44,170 nucleotides of DNA. It comes from Sphingomonas sp. CCH10-B3. GTDB lineage: Bacteria > Pseudomonadota > Alphaproteobacteria > Sphingomonadales > Sphingomonadaceae. Shown piece by piece: positions 7,944 to 15,431 of this stretch; position 1 is the stretch's first letter, and every line of letters begins with the position of its first letter. The position numbers and the translations under genes were made by a program. Under the pieces are notes generated by a model that saw only the letters and a list, made by a program, of their open reading frames with translations, was not told the DNA's origin and did not search any database. The stretch covers positions 1 to 44,170 of the forward strand of contig NZ_LSIJ01000002.1 of NCBI RefSeq assembly GCF_001556185.1. The letters run 5' to 3'.

Positions 7944-7973
7944 GGAAGGCCCCGGGATAAGCCGGAGCCTTCC
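7944..7973 (-). terminator. Intrinsic terminator of the DUF2493 gene
   Basis: GGAAGGCTCCGG and CCGGGGCCTTCC on the minus strand form a 12-bp stem with one mismatch and a six-base loop, followed by the T-rich stretch CTCTTCTTTT. It is ten bases past the stop. Confidence 0.75.
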
Positions 7974-7982
7974 GAAGAGCGC

Positions 7983-8975
7983 TCACGCAAAGTTGCGCGA
8001 CCGAACCTGCGCCTGATCACTGATCCGGCGGATGTGCAGCGGCACGCCTGCCTGACGGAGGCGCTGTGCAAGGTTGGACTGGATGCCCGACCCTTCACCG
8101 ATGATCGCTTCAACAGGGTTCAGCTTAACGATGCTCTCGTTGCGCAGGAACGGAGCCCGGTTGCCGTGGCGCTGATCGGGGACGAACAGGATCGTGTTGA
8201 CCCCGTTCTGCTGCGCCCATGCACCGGCCATGGCGTCGACGCCCTTGCGCATGCCGGTCGTGCCCAGGACCATGTTCGGGATCCGCGACTTGATGTCGTC
8301 GAGGATAGCCCAGATCATCGCAAAATCGTGCCAATCCTTCTGGCCACCTGACACGATCACCAGCGGGCCATCGGGCTGGAATTGTGCCCTGCGATCCTTG
8401 GCGCGTGCGGCGAGGAAATCGCGTGCCTGCACCTGGCTTGCGGTAACCCCGTTCTTGCTGACTTGCGATCCCCGTGCGGCCGTGAAGGGGCGACCGGTTT
8501 CGACCCGGTAGACGTCCGCTGCATGATCGCGCATCGCCTCGAGCGCTTCGCGGCATCCTTGCAGTGTCTGGCAGAGCTGTTGTGTTTCCTCGAGCTCGAC
8601 AGCGTAAATCTCCGAAGGGTCGAAGTGGCGGGCCATTTCGCCCAGCTTCTTTGCAGCATCGTCCTCGCGACCTTCAGCCAGGCGTGCGGTCATGTGGAAG
8701 GAGTTGACCATGCCCCAGGCGAGTTGCTGCGCAAATTCCTCCATGCGCGTGTCCTTGAGGACATCGAAGATCGTTCCGATTGCCATCTCCACGGCGCGGC
8801 GCGCCATGTCGGGATCCGGCATCTCTGCGGCGATTGGAGCCTCGATGATGTTGAGCTTTGCCAGATCGCTGTGTTCAAGAAACGCTCCGTCATAGGATTC
8901 CGTGATCCCTTCACGAGCATCGGCGAGATTGATCCGTGCCTGAGCCAGATCTGCGAACGAATTGAAAAAAGTCAT
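7983..8975 (-). CDS. DUF2493 (SLOG-related) domain protein
   Basis: The 330-residue protein has a helical N-terminal half and, from about residue 208, a Rossmann-like DUF2493 domain: LVIVSGGQKDWHDFAMIWAI with the glycine pair of the first beta-alpha unit, MVLGTTGMRKGVDAMAGAWA, and a final VEAIIGEGSGIQSNLAQRL. The domain belongs to the SLOG superfamily, whose members bind nucleotide-derived ligands; some sense or process such ligands in defence and stress systems. The N-terminal half is of unknown function and contains several buried Trp and Met residues. GGAGG lies seven bases before the chosen ATG (MTFFNSF), preceded directly by a 6-bp hairpin. Long versions of this gene are common on sphingomonad plasmids, as I recall; its role there is not known. 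Confidence 0.8.
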   Translation of the reverse strand: MTFFNSFADLAQARINLADAREGITESYDGAFLEHSDLAKLNIIEAPIAAEMPDPDMARRAVEMAIGTIFDVLKDTRMEEFAQQLAWGMVNSFHMTARLAEGREDDAAKKLGEMARHFDPSEIYAVELEETQQLCQTLQGCREALEAMRDHAADVYRVETGRPFTAARGSQVSKNGVTASQVQARDFLAARAKDRRAQFQPDGPLVIVSGGQKDWHDFAMIWAILDDIKSRIPNMVLGTTGMRKGVDAMAGAWAQQNGVNTILFVPDQRHGNRAPFLRNESIVKLNPVEAIIGEGSGIQSNLAQRLRQAGVPLHIRRISDQAQVRSRNFA

Positions 8976-9656
8976 AAAAGCCTCCGATTTTTGAAATCGT
9001 CCCCACATTGGGAACAGCCAAAAACCCATCGGGCCGGACGAACCGTGTCAGGGACGGCGAGCTCGTCTCGCCGCCGCCATGGCGGGCGTGGGGGAACCGA
9101 TTTTCTGCCAAGCGTGGCGCGAGCGCAGCGAGACAGCCGCGATTGCTGAAAATTGGGGGGACCGCGATCCTTGACCAAGGGGCGGCCGCCGATAGGTTTC
9201 GGCAGGTGTTCCTGTGTGTGTGGAAGAGACGTTCCCGCCCTCGAGCAGGTGAGACGAAGGCAGGGCCGGTCAGGCGCTTCAGCGCCACACCGGGCCGCCC
9301 CTTCGGCCCTGCGAAGGGGTTACAGCGGGAACTCCCCCCATCTTGAGAGACCGTTTGGCGGGGCTGGTCGCAAGACGACGGACTGTCAGGGATGATGCCG
9401 CAAAGCGGGCATCACCGCCACGCGGGCGGTGAAGGCAAGCGCAGCGACAGCCTGAGCCGATCCTTGACCGGACGGAGGATACCGAATGACCCGCCTGCTC
9501 GCAGCAGCACGCATTACGGTCGGAAAGCTCCGAGCGCGAACGCCTTCCTGGCAAGGAAAGGCGCGTTCGCGGGTAAGGGGCGCTGCCCTGCCCGCATGGG
9601 CGGCACTTAGCGAACGAGCCCATTGTCGGAGCCCGCATTGACGCTATGTTCGGGCC
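8976..9656. other. Long intergenic region with hairpins
   Basis: No gene is supported in these 680 bases. It contains the GGCGAG-CTCGT-CTCGCC hairpin near 9056, the DUF2493 leader and, at 9537-9569, a long bulged hairpin (CGAAC, GCC and TTCCT arms against AGGAA, GGC and GTTCG). Short frames in all directions have skewed composition. A small RNA cannot be excluded. Confidence 0.45.
8985..8999 (-). promoter_or_regulatory. Hairpin abutting the DUF2493 ribosome binding site
   Basis: On the minus strand CGATTT-CAA-AAATCG is a perfect 6-bp stem with three-base loop whose 3' arm runs directly into GGAGG. It is one example of the leader pattern described in the findings. Confidence 0.6.
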
Positions 9657-10142
9657 ATGGCCGTCTGGCAGTTCGTCATCAACCTCATCCCTGCCTCTGC
9701 GGCGCGTATCGCAGGGGTCCACGCAGCACGGATGAGCCGCGGGCAGCTCGAGGAAGTTGTTCTGGCACTGCCCATCGCAAAGGCGGATGCGCTGTTCGCA
9801 AAACTCGACATGCTGCTGCCCGAGAAGCCGCGATCGTACACCGGTCTCCGGGTGTGGGGTGACGAACCTGCGGACGACATTCAGGTGAGCTTCGATGACG
9901 AATTCATCGAAGAAATCCAGGTCCGCTTCGACGCGGCAGATCTCTCTTTGCCTTTGGTCGGCGGGGTCTGCGACGTCGCGCGGCAACTCGACTGCGTCTT
10001 TGCAACGCCGGAGGGTGCGATCATTCAGCCAAGCAGGGAAGCTGTCGTCAGGACGGTTCTGCAATCAGACGCAGCGCATTTCGTGAGAGAGCCACAGGGC
10101 TTCATCGAAAAGGCGGTCCGTCTGGATCAGGAGGACCGATAG
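9657..10142 (+). CDS. Hypothetical protein, 161 aa
   Basis: The protein is not recognised but looks real: a hydrophobic start (MAVWQFVINLIPASAARIAG), a clear mix of helices, and an acidic strand region (DDIQVSFDDEFIEEIQVRFD). The second half (LPLVGGVCDVARQLDCVFAT) resembles the compact alpha/beta immunity or DUF-type proteins of plasmids, but I cannot name one. No good ribosome binding site precedes the ATG, so translation may begin at another nearby start or on a leader-poor transcript. It is the only plus-strand gene between 6350 and 11800, with long non-coding stretches on both sides. Confidence 0.6.
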   Translation: MAVWQFVINLIPASAARIAGVHAARMSRGQLEEVVLALPIAKADALFAKLDMLLPEKPRSYTGLRVWGDEPADDIQVSFDDEFIEEIQVRFDAADLSLPLVGGVCDVARQLDCVFATPEGAIIQPSREAVVRTVLQSDAAHFVREPQGFIEKAVRLDQEDR

Positions 10143-10263
10143 GGTCCATACCAGTGGCGGGCCACATTAAGTGACGAGCAGGAGCCGTACTTGAAGCAGA
10201 CCGGCAGCTTCGTGCAGTTTGCCGCGGAAACGACAATAGCCGAGATGGCTGCGGCGGCGGTGT

Positions 10264-10560
10264 CTATGCACAGTTCGCACAGCAGATTCTGGCAATCTTG
10301 ATCTCACCTGATGCCTCCTTGGCCAACACCTCGGAAAGAGGGACGGCTTGTTGCGGAAAGACTTGATGAATGCCTCGATGGCACGGCTTGCACACAGCAT
10401 GTCGATGAGCTTCATCCGTGTATCGCTTATCGCCACGCTCAAAATCATGATGAGTGTCCGCACATCCGTCGCTAAGCGTTATGCTGCAGCGTGCGCAAAC
10501 GGAATTCTCTTCGCGCGTTTTCTTGCGCCGTTTGCGCTCCGACCCACTGACGTTGGCCAT
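10264..10560 (-). CDS. Small Cys/His-rich zinc-finger-like protein
   Basis: The 98-residue protein has a basic start (SGSERKRRKKTREE) and then paired metal ligands: CARC, a His-His pair, CKPCHRGIHQ and, at the end, CCANC. The spacing and the order CxxC ... CxxCH.xIH resemble HNH-type zinc folds, yet the full HNH catalytic pattern is not certain. AAAGGAG stands seven bases before the ATG. A 7-bp inverted repeat (TTTCAAA/TTTGAAA, 10572-10604) ends inside this ribosome binding site, so initiation may be controlled by structure. The gene stands alone between two non-coding stretches. A DNA- or RNA-binding role is likely but not shown. Confidence 0.6.
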   Translation of the reverse strand: MANVSGSERKRRKKTREENSVCARCSITLSDGCADTHHDFERGDKRYTDEAHRHAVCKPCHRGIHQVFPQQAVPLSEVLAKEASGEIKIARICCANCA

Positions 10561-10571
10561 ATCTCATCTCC

Positions 10572-10604
10572 TTTCAAAGGTCTGATAAACGAAGAAGTTT
10601 GAAA
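10572..10604 (-). promoter_or_regulatory. Inverted repeat overlapping a ribosome binding site
   Basis: TTTCAAA and TTTGAAA are perfect arms around a 19-base loop. On the minus-strand RNA the 3' arm overlaps AAAGGAG, the ribosome binding site of the small zinc protein. Confidence 0.5.
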
Positions 10605-11018
10605 CGTGAAATCGCGCGCGGCAACTCGGCCGCGAGCGGCGGAACCGAGAGCCGGCGGGCCATCAGAAACGCAATGCCCCGGCGCAGCCCGAGCCGCTTG
10701 AGAGCGCCGCTCATCAGGCGGCAGCGCGCAAGCGTGGCCAGCGGCCAAATGCGTCAGCGATCGTCACCTGAAGGACCGAGACCTTTCAGGGGCTCGGTGA
10801 AGCCTTGGGTGCGCGAAGCCTTCGTGAAGACGGGGCCGCAGCGCACGGGGCGGAATAGAGCGCGATCCCGGCCAGAGGTCGGGAGACGCCACCCACTGTT
10901 TATCCTGCGAGGGGGCAACCAAGTTTGAAGCAAGGCCGCTTGCATGACGGTAGCCTCATGCAAGGCGCGCGTACGGAAGATGATACATCAACCACTCCGC
11001 TTGCCAGAGCACCATTTC
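10605..11018. other. Intergenic region, nothing recognised
   Basis: About 410 GC-rich bases separate two minus-strand genes. Frames of 60-110 codons exist on both strands, but they are Arg/Pro-rich, lack ribosome binding sites and overlap one another. I see no repeat, promoter or RNA gene that I would defend. Confidence 0.4.
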
Positions 11019-11654
11019 CTAGCCAGAGGTCCGTCGCGCCGCTGCAGCTTCCTCATTTGAGGGGCGCCTTTCGCCAGCATCTATGCGCGCTTTGGCAGCT
11101 TCCCAGATGGCTGGTATTTCATCGAAAGCCGCTTCGCCTGCTTCCCAGTAGTATTGGAAGAATGCCTGGATCAGCGGCAGCCGGACCGAGTAGAGGTCAT
11201 CGGTTGCAAAGCCAATGTCGAAGCGGATGATGGGCGCGAACGGGTAGCTTCGGTTGGTGGGTTCGATCTCGGGGTTAGTGGCGAAGGCGAGCGATTTTTC
11301 GATCACCTTTTCTCTCAAGATTTCATAGATCGGCTCAATGCCCTGGTCCCATTCGACGTCTTCGATGGCCTTGGTTAGGCGATCGAGCGTTTCGCTCCGC
11401 GAGGCCCATGCCTCATCGGGAAGGGTTCGGATGGCGGCTATGATCGCCTTTTGTTGTGCGTCGAGCACGGTTCGGGAGAAGTCGCGCCATTCGTCCCAGA
11501 TGGCTTCGTCGTCGTGGACGTGGTTCTGAGCTGAACTGAAATACTCGGTCAGCGCTTGTCGGACGATTTCGGATCGATCGTGCCGCTGGTACTGGGCTGC
11601 GTTATCCAGATGCTCCTCGAGCTGTTCGTCGAGATTTACCCTAAAGAGTGCCAT
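11019..11654 (-). CDS. RHH-domain protein, 211 aa
   Basis: Residues 1-42 form a ribbon-helix-helix unit: ALFRVNLDEQLEEHLDNAAQ, then DRSEIVRQALTEYF, the pattern of CopG/ParD-like DNA-binding proteins. The remaining 170 residues are helical, Trp- and Glu-rich (EAIWDEWRDFSRTVLDAQQK, FFQYYWEAGEAAFDEIPAIW) and not known to me. The fusion of an RHH head to a longer body suggests a regulator whose second part binds a partner, for example an antitoxin-like or partition-like protein. GAGGAG lies nine bases before the ATG. There is no toxin gene next to it, so a toxin-antitoxin role is not supported. Confidence 0.65.
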   Translation of the reverse strand: MALFRVNLDEQLEEHLDNAAQYQRHDRSEIVRQALTEYFSSAQNHVHDDEAIWDEWRDFSRTVLDAQQKAIIAAIRTLPDEAWASRSETLDRLTKAIEDVEWDQGIEPIYEILREKVIEKSLAFATNPEIEPTNRSYPFAPIIRFDIGFATDDLYSVRLPLIQAFFQYYWEAGEAAFDEIPAIWEAAKARIDAGERRPSNEEAAAARRTSG

Positions 11655-11814
11655 GATGTCATACTCCTCAGCTGCAATGTGCGGGATTATTGCGCTTTTT
11701 TGCTTCGGCGCAAAGTGTCTTGTTATTCGGTTTGCGGGTCTTTCTGATCAGGCCGATTGCGCAACCCCGCAGCACGCTTGACAACTAATGTTCTTATGAT
11801 GTTCTGCCGTGGCT

Positions 11815-12051
11815 ATGGGCAGCAAGCGTCTCGATACGGTGGCCGATCTGGTTCGCCATGGCCTCAACGCACAGGTTGAATGTCTCGCATGCCGCCGCGT
11901 TGTGATCGTTCCGGCGGCCAAACTGCGAGACCGATGCTTTGCCAAATCCATCCCGATGAAGCTGGAGATCGTCGCGCGGCACTTGCGCTGCAGCTGCGGT
12001 CACCGGGGAACCAAGCTGGACGCCACCGGTGTCCAGCTGTCGCCCCCCTGA
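11815..12051 (+). CDS. Small zinc-ribbon-like protein
   Basis: The product (78 residues from the second possible start) begins MGSKRLDTVADLVRHGLNAQ, carries ECLACRR near residue 23 and a second pair RCSCGHRG near residue 60. This looks like a zinc ribbon with two Cys knuckles, and the opening sequence is familiar from small plasmid and phage-like proteins of sphingomonads; the function is not known. An in-frame GTG six bases earlier is an alternative start, and neither has a strong ribosome binding site. It lies divergently from the RHH gene and convergently towards ssb. Confidence 0.6.
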   Translation: MGSKRLDTVADLVRHGLNAQVECLACRRVVIVPAAKLRDRCFAKSIPMKLEIVARHLRCSCGHRGTKLDATGVQLSPP

Positions 12052-12088
12052 AAGGGCTCGGGCGACGCCTGCGCGCCGCCCCTCCCGG

Positions 12089-12424
12089 TCAGAGAAACTC
12101 GACGTTCTCGGCGATGATCTCGCAGCCATAGCGGTCATTGCCTTCGGCGTCCTGCCAGCGCGAGTAGTGGATGCGGCCCGTCACGGCGAGTTGGTCACCC
12201 TTGGCCTTGTGCTGGCGCAGCGGGAGCCCGAGGCCATTGAAGACGGTGACCTTGTGGAATTCTGCATCCTTGACCGGGTAGCCGGTTCCCGGATCCTTCT
12301 GGACCTTGCCGTCGCGGATGACCGGACGCTCGGTCACGAGGATCAGTTCGGTGATGCGGGTGTCGCTGCGGTCGCGGGCAACGGGATCCTTGGCGAGACG
12401 GCCGACGAGGTTGACGATGTTCAT
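12089..12424 (-). CDS. ssb: Single-stranded DNA-binding protein, short form
   Basis: The 111-residue protein is an OB-fold SSB: NIVNLVGRLAKDPVARD at the start, ITELILVTERPV, then FHKVTVFNGLGLPLRQHKAKGDQLAVTGRIHYSRWQD and DRYGCEIIAENVEFL at the end. It binds single-stranded DNA in replication, repair or transfer. It stops after the OB fold and so lacks the disordered linker and acidic C-terminal tip through which chromosomal SSB recruits partners. This is common for plasmid-encoded SSB-like proteins. AAGGAGG lies eight bases before the ATG, preceded by an 11-position hairpin with ACGAG loop. Confidence 0.85.
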   Translation of the reverse strand: MNIVNLVGRLAKDPVARDRSDTRITELILVTERPVIRDGKVQKDPGTGYPVKDAEFHKVTVFNGLGLPLRQHKAKGDQLAVTGRIHYSRWQDAEGNDRYGCEIIAENVEFL

Positions 12425-12439
12425 TGCATGAGCCTCCTT

Positions 12440-12466
12440 GGTGCCGACGGCTCGTCCGCCGGTGCC
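12440..12466 (-). promoter_or_regulatory. Leader hairpin of ssb
   Basis: On the minus-strand RNA GGCACCGGCGG pairs with CCGUCGGCACC around ACGAG; nine of eleven positions pair, one as G-U. It ends two bases before AAGGAGG. Confidence 0.55.
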
Positions 12467-12900
12467 CTTATCGAGCCTCGGCGAGAGAGCTGGGACACCG
12501 CGCGCTGCGGCGCGCGGGAAACCTCAGAAAGCGAGATGGTGCGGGCAGCCCGGCTTGCCGGGCAACACGGCTCGCATTTCTGCAGGTTGGCCCTAAGCTC
12601 GACCAGAGAGGCAGGGGCACTGGGCGGCGGACGTGCTGTTGGCACAGGAGCTTATCGCACGCCTGGACATCGACCTCGCCGCGTCTCGGCTCGCAGGAGC
12701 TTGCTGTCGACGGTGATGATCGCAGGATCGATCGCCCGTCCTCACCGATTTTAGGGAGCGAATAGACTCTTTGTGGCTGTCGTCCGGAAGACCCGATTTT
12801 GGCTACCTGGGGTGCCGATCCCCGAAGTTGCCGCCATACTGGCCTTGATGCGGGGTCAGACATGGCTCCAAGGGGGCTGCCTGTCTCTGCGTTGCGGCAA
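12467..12900. other. Intergenic region, no gene recognised
   Basis: About 430 bases lie between ssb and the toxin gene. Open frames of 110-170 codons run through it but overlap each other on both strands, are Arg/Pro/Ser-rich and have no ribosome binding site. The promoter of ssb is expected here; I could not single out a convincing one. Confidence 0.4.
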
Positions 12901-13305
12901 TCAATCGCGATCGACGGCAGCGGCGCCCCAGGCTGCGATGGCATCGATGGTCTTTGCCGTGAACCGCGGTGGGAGTCGTCCGGCAATGTACCCGGGCTGC
13001 TTCATCAGGGGTCTGATGTCGAACCCGGGCCAGGTGAACCGGTTGAATTCCGAAACGACAATGGCGCTGCCCGGAGCGAGCCCGGCTGCGCGTGCGATCT
13101 CATCGGGGATTGCGACAGCGTTCTTGCGCCCCTCGCCCTTGGTCGTGATCGCCGCGACCAGGTAGCGTGACCCTTCCACACCAACGACGACGACAAAGCG
13201 TTCCTTGACGCCTTCGTCGCGGCCCCGTCTCTGCTCTTCCTCGAAGAGATAGACGTATCGGAGGATATGGCCTGCGGCGGGGCGGTCAGTCTTCCCAGCG
13301 GTCAT
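12901..13305 (-). CDS. PemK/MazF-like toxin
   Basis: The 134-residue protein resembles the divergent PemK-like toxins of alphaproteobacteria: GHILRYVYLFEEEQRRGRDE at the start, VVVVGVEGSRYLVAAITTKG in the core, IPDEIARAAGL, then VSEFNRFTWPGFDIRPL near residue 95. MazF/PemK proteins are ribosome-dependent or free mRNA endonucleases that stop translation. The start overlaps the antitoxin end by 20 bases and has no strong ribosome binding site, so it depends on translational coupling, typical for toxins. Together with the Phd-type protein it forms an addiction module that would keep the plasmid in the population. Family assignment is by overall pattern; the exact catalytic residues were not confirmed. 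Confidence 0.72.
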   Translation of the reverse strand: MTAGKTDRPAAGHILRYVYLFEEEQRRGRDEGVKERFVVVVGVEGSRYLVAAITTKGEGRKNAVAIPDEIARAAGLAPGSAIVVSEFNRFTWPGFDIRPLMKQPGYIAGRLPPRFTAKTIDAIAAWGAAAVDRD

Positions 13306-13588
13306 TGGCGAGTTCACTGGCCGAAGGCCGTGCATTAGCGAAAGCCTTGCGATCGGCTTCGGTCATGTCGGACGAAGCGACAGCTTCGATATTCATGTGG
13401 CCGGCGATCACACCGCGTGCTGCCTGTTCAAGATGGCGGAAATATTCGCTATCTGCGATGACATGTCGCTCGCGCCCATGGCTGGTGAGGACGACCGGCT
13501 GTTTGGTTGCGAGATCAAGGAACTCGCCGGTGTTGTTGTGAAACCGGGTCAGGGGAATCCTGGGGTGCTCATTCGCCGTCGCTGGCAT
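13286..13588 (-). CDS. Phd/YefM-family antitoxin
   Basis: The 100-residue protein has the Phd/YefM core: PLTRFHNNTGEFLDLATKQP followed by VVLTSHGRERHVIADSEYFRHL. This N-terminal half dimerises and binds the operator. The disordered second half (SDMTEADRKAFANARPSASE) would wrap and neutralise the toxin. GAGGAG lies eight bases before the chosen ATG; an in-frame start 14 codons earlier would run through the operator and is unlikely. Two 12-bp direct repeats overlap its promoter, fitting autoregulation by the toxin-antitoxin complex. Confidence 0.85.
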   Translation of the reverse strand: MPATANEHPRIPLTRFHNNTGEFLDLATKQPVVLTSHGRERHVIADSEYFRHLEQAARGVIAGHMNIEAVASSDMTEADRKAFANARPSASELANDRWED

Positions 13589-13608
13589 GGTGGTATCTCC
13601 TCTTGGCA

Positions 13609-13638
13609 CCAAAATAGCAATTATTGCCAAAATAGCAA
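13609..13638 (-). promoter_or_regulatory. Promoter and operator of the Phd/PemK-like pair
   Basis: CCAAAATAGCAA occurs twice (13609-13620 and 13627-13638) with an 18-bp period. On the minus strand TTGCTA (-35, within the second copy) and TATTTT (-10, within the first) are 16 bases apart. Binding of the antitoxin to the repeats would occlude both elements. Confidence 0.55.
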
Positions 13639-13663
13639 GATTTCTGTGGCGACGCTTGCCGCG

Positions 13664-14035
13664 CTAGCCGTCCACCTCTGCCGCCAGCAGCTCAGGCAAC
13701 AAGGGGACGAGGCCCGCATCAATCGCAAAGCCCAGTGTCCGTGCGAGGCGGCAGGCTCGCGCGATTGACCCGTCTGGAACATCTAGCGCCGTTTCAATGT
13801 GCCCAAGGGTTTCACCAGCGCATGGCTCACAGACCGCGTGAAGCTTGCCCGGCTCTGCGGTGATAGCAAACGGCCAGGTCATCGCGACACCGACAACCCT
13901 CTCATCGAGGATGAGCAGCGTATCCCCAGCAGCAATAGTCTCGTCGGTCTGCACGGCGTCGTAGGCATTGCCCGTCGAGGCGAAGGCATGGATTCGCCAG
14001 GCGCTGAAGGCGAAGCGCTCGCTGTCGGTCAGCAT
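13664..14035 (-). CDS. Hypothetical protein, 123 aa
   Basis: This protein is not recognised. It begins MLTDSERFAFSAWRIHAFAS and contains a beta-rich centre (DTLLILDERVVGVAMTWPFA), a CEPC motif (residues about 70-73) and a helical end (ARACRLARTLGFAIDAGLVP). No membrane helix is present. Its start overlaps the stop of the upstream gene by seven bases (ATGCTGA), so the two are translated as a pair and probably act together. It closes the minus-strand block that begins near 14544. Confidence 0.65.
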   Translation of the reverse strand: MLTDSERFAFSAWRIHAFASTGNAYDAVQTDETIAAGDTLLILDERVVGVAMTWPFAITAEPGKLHAVCEPCAGETLGHIETALDVPDGSIARACRLARTLGFAIDAGLVPLLPELLAAEVDG

Positions 14036-14544
14036 GGCACGGCCCCTTCGGAAAAGGCGCGCTGTGCCGCTTCCGGAAAGGCTGCGGTGAGGTTGCGATG
14101 GATCGGCCCGGAGGATTCTGGAAAGAATGCCCCGGTGGTGCTCGGCCGTGTGATCCGCAGCGCGCTTGCGACGGCATCCACGACGAAACTCACAAGCTGA
14201 TCGCTGGCCGTCAGCTTGCTAAATTCAGGCGGTGCGAACCCGGCCTGATGCCAGAAGGCGATGCCGATCTCGAGGGTCTCGAGATAGCTGGCATGGCTGC
14301 CATCGTCCTGGTCGTCGTCGATGCGCGCCTCGACCGTCCGGTAGGTTCCGAAGTCATGGGCGTTGGCCTTGATCCGCAAGGTGATGCCGGCAGGCGGGAA
14401 GCCAGCTACCGCGATCAGCGCAGCCCTGTAGAGCATGGCTTCGGCAGTATTCACGAGGTCGAAGTTTAGGGTGTGGCCGATCTGCGCGCAGTCTTCGTTC
14501 CACGGAGCCCCGCCAAGATCGAGAGTCCAGTTTGTCTGTGCCAT
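14029..14544 (-). CDS. Hypothetical protein, 171 aa
   Basis: I do not recognise this protein. It starts MAQTNWTLDLGGAPWNEDCA and has a tidy alpha/beta pattern (NFDLVNTAEAMLYRAALIAV, GITLRIKANAHDFGTYRTVE, EARIDDDQDDGSHASYLETL). Residues about 90-100 are very acidic. It is translated together with the next gene. Its ribosome binding site sits in the loop of a 7-bp hairpin whose 3' arm runs to the start codon (14544-14564), and a purine tract lies just upstream. This is one of the two clearest cases where translation could be switched by RNA structure. Confidence 0.65.
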   Translation of the reverse strand: MAQTNWTLDLGGAPWNEDCAQIGHTLNFDLVNTAEAMLYRAALIAVAGFPPAGITLRIKANAHDFGTYRTVEARIDDDQDDGSHASYLETLEIGIAFWHQAGFAPPEFSKLTASDQLVSFVVDAVASALRITRPSTTGAFFPESSGPIHRNLTAAFPEAAQRAFSEGAVPC

Positions 14545-14564
14545 TCAAGCCTCCTTTGCTCGAA
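14544..14564 (-). promoter_or_regulatory. Hairpin with the ribosome binding site in its loop
   Basis: On minus-strand RNA UUCGAGC pairs with GCUUGAA (one G-U) and presents AAAGGAG in the seven-base loop; the start codon AUG begins with the last base of the 3' arm. A GAGGGAAGGGGGAGG tract lies directly upstream. Confidence 0.6.
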
Positions 14565-14641
14565 CGGCACCTCCCCCTTCCCTCTTGTGGGCCGAGTTCC
14601 TTCAGCAGTTCTGCCAAGCCCGACAGCAGCGGGCAAAAGAA

Positions 14642-14676
14642 AAGGCCCGCCCGCGACAAATGCGCGGACGGGCCTT
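14642..14676 (-). terminator. Intrinsic terminator of the DUF736 gene
   Basis: On the minus strand AAGGCCCGTCCGCG pairs with CGCGGGCGGGCCTT over 14 positions with one mismatch and a seven-base loop, then runs into TTCTTTT. It ends the transcript coming from the DUF736 gene about 50 bases after the stop. Confidence 0.8.
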
Positions 14677-14728
14677 CCCGATGTGACCGGCGCGGGTCGC
14701 GGCACCGGTCACGGGGGGCTTGTCCCGG

Positions 14729-15229
14729 TCAGGCGTCGACGCTCACGCGCGTCTTGCCCTTGGGTGCCGGAGCGGTGCTTTCGCCCAGACCGTCGCCGGT
14801 GGCAGCGGCGCTGTCAACGCTGCGGTCGCTGGCCGGTTCGTCGCCGGTGGCGGTGAGCGGCGGCAGGGCGCCTTCGCTCTCGCTGCCGAAGCCGTCGAGC
14901 GACGCCTTGGGCTTCGAACGCCGCCAGGCGACATTGAAGCTGCCGTCGTTCTGCTGGAACATGGCGACCGGGATCGGCGCCGAGAGGCTGGGATCGTCGA
15001 TCTGGCCCGACAGGAAGCATTCACCGGTCTCGTTCGACGAGTATTCCCACAGCGCGCCGATCTTGACCCAGCTGCGGCGGTCCGCCGAGAGCGCCATAAG
15101 GTCGAACTTGGGTGCGCGCTCATTGCTGGATTCGAAGGCCCGCAGAGCAACCGTTGCGCTGAAGGTCAGGGTGGTGATGCGGCCGATGTGAACGCCTTCT
15201 GCGTTGGCCTTGAGGGTGCCGATGTTCAT
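14729..15229 (-). CDS. DUF736 domain protein with extended tail
   Basis: The 166-residue protein has the DUF736 fold at residues 1-108: NIGTLKANAEGVHIGRITTL, FDLMALSADRRSWVKIGALW, and AMFQQNDGSFNVAWRRSK. DUF736 proteins are common on alphaproteobacterial plasmids and have no established biochemical role. Most end near 110-120 residues; here a low-complexity tail of about 55 residues (TATGDEPASDRSVDSAAATG and on) follows, probably disordered. GGAGA lies seven bases before the ATG. Upstream is a hairpin and a purine tract; downstream an intrinsic terminator, so it is the last gene of the GHKL operon or a unit of its own. Confidence 0.82.
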   Translation of the reverse strand: MNIGTLKANAEGVHIGRITTLTFSATVALRAFESSNERAPKFDLMALSADRRSWVKIGALWEYSSNETGECFLSGQIDDPSLSAPIPVAMFQQNDGSFNVAWRRSKPKASLDGFGSESEGALPPLTATGDEPASDRSVDSAAATGDGLGESTAPAPKGKTRVSVDA

Positions 15230-15249
15230 GTCACATTCTCCTGATGCTG

Positions 15250-15268
15250 TCCGAACCCCTTGTCCGGA
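15250..15268 (-). promoter_or_regulatory. Leader hairpin of the DUF736 gene
   Basis: On minus-strand RNA UCCGGAC and GUUCGGA pair over seven positions (one G-U). The GGAG of the ribosome binding site lies about ten bases further on, and a purine tract (15279-15298) precedes the hairpin. Confidence 0.45.
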
Positions 15269-15431
15269 ACACCTTCTCCCATCCCCCCTCTCCTCCGGGC
15301 CCGTGGCCCGGCCCGTGCGCCAGCCACCGCAGGCGCGCGTCATCCTGTCCAGCCCAGAGGGCTGAGGAGCCTCGATGTGTGGTTTGGAGATGAACCGGCC
15401 CTGCTTCGAGCCATGCGCGGTCCGTGCCGAC

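Larger units (their letters stand above)
7644..7982. other. Leader region between two minus-strand genes
   Basis: It contains a purine-rich tract (minus strand, near 7672-7690), a T-arm-like hairpin (7889-7923) and the terminator of the upstream gene (7944-7973). No open frame here has a plausible start and composition. Confidence 0.5.
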
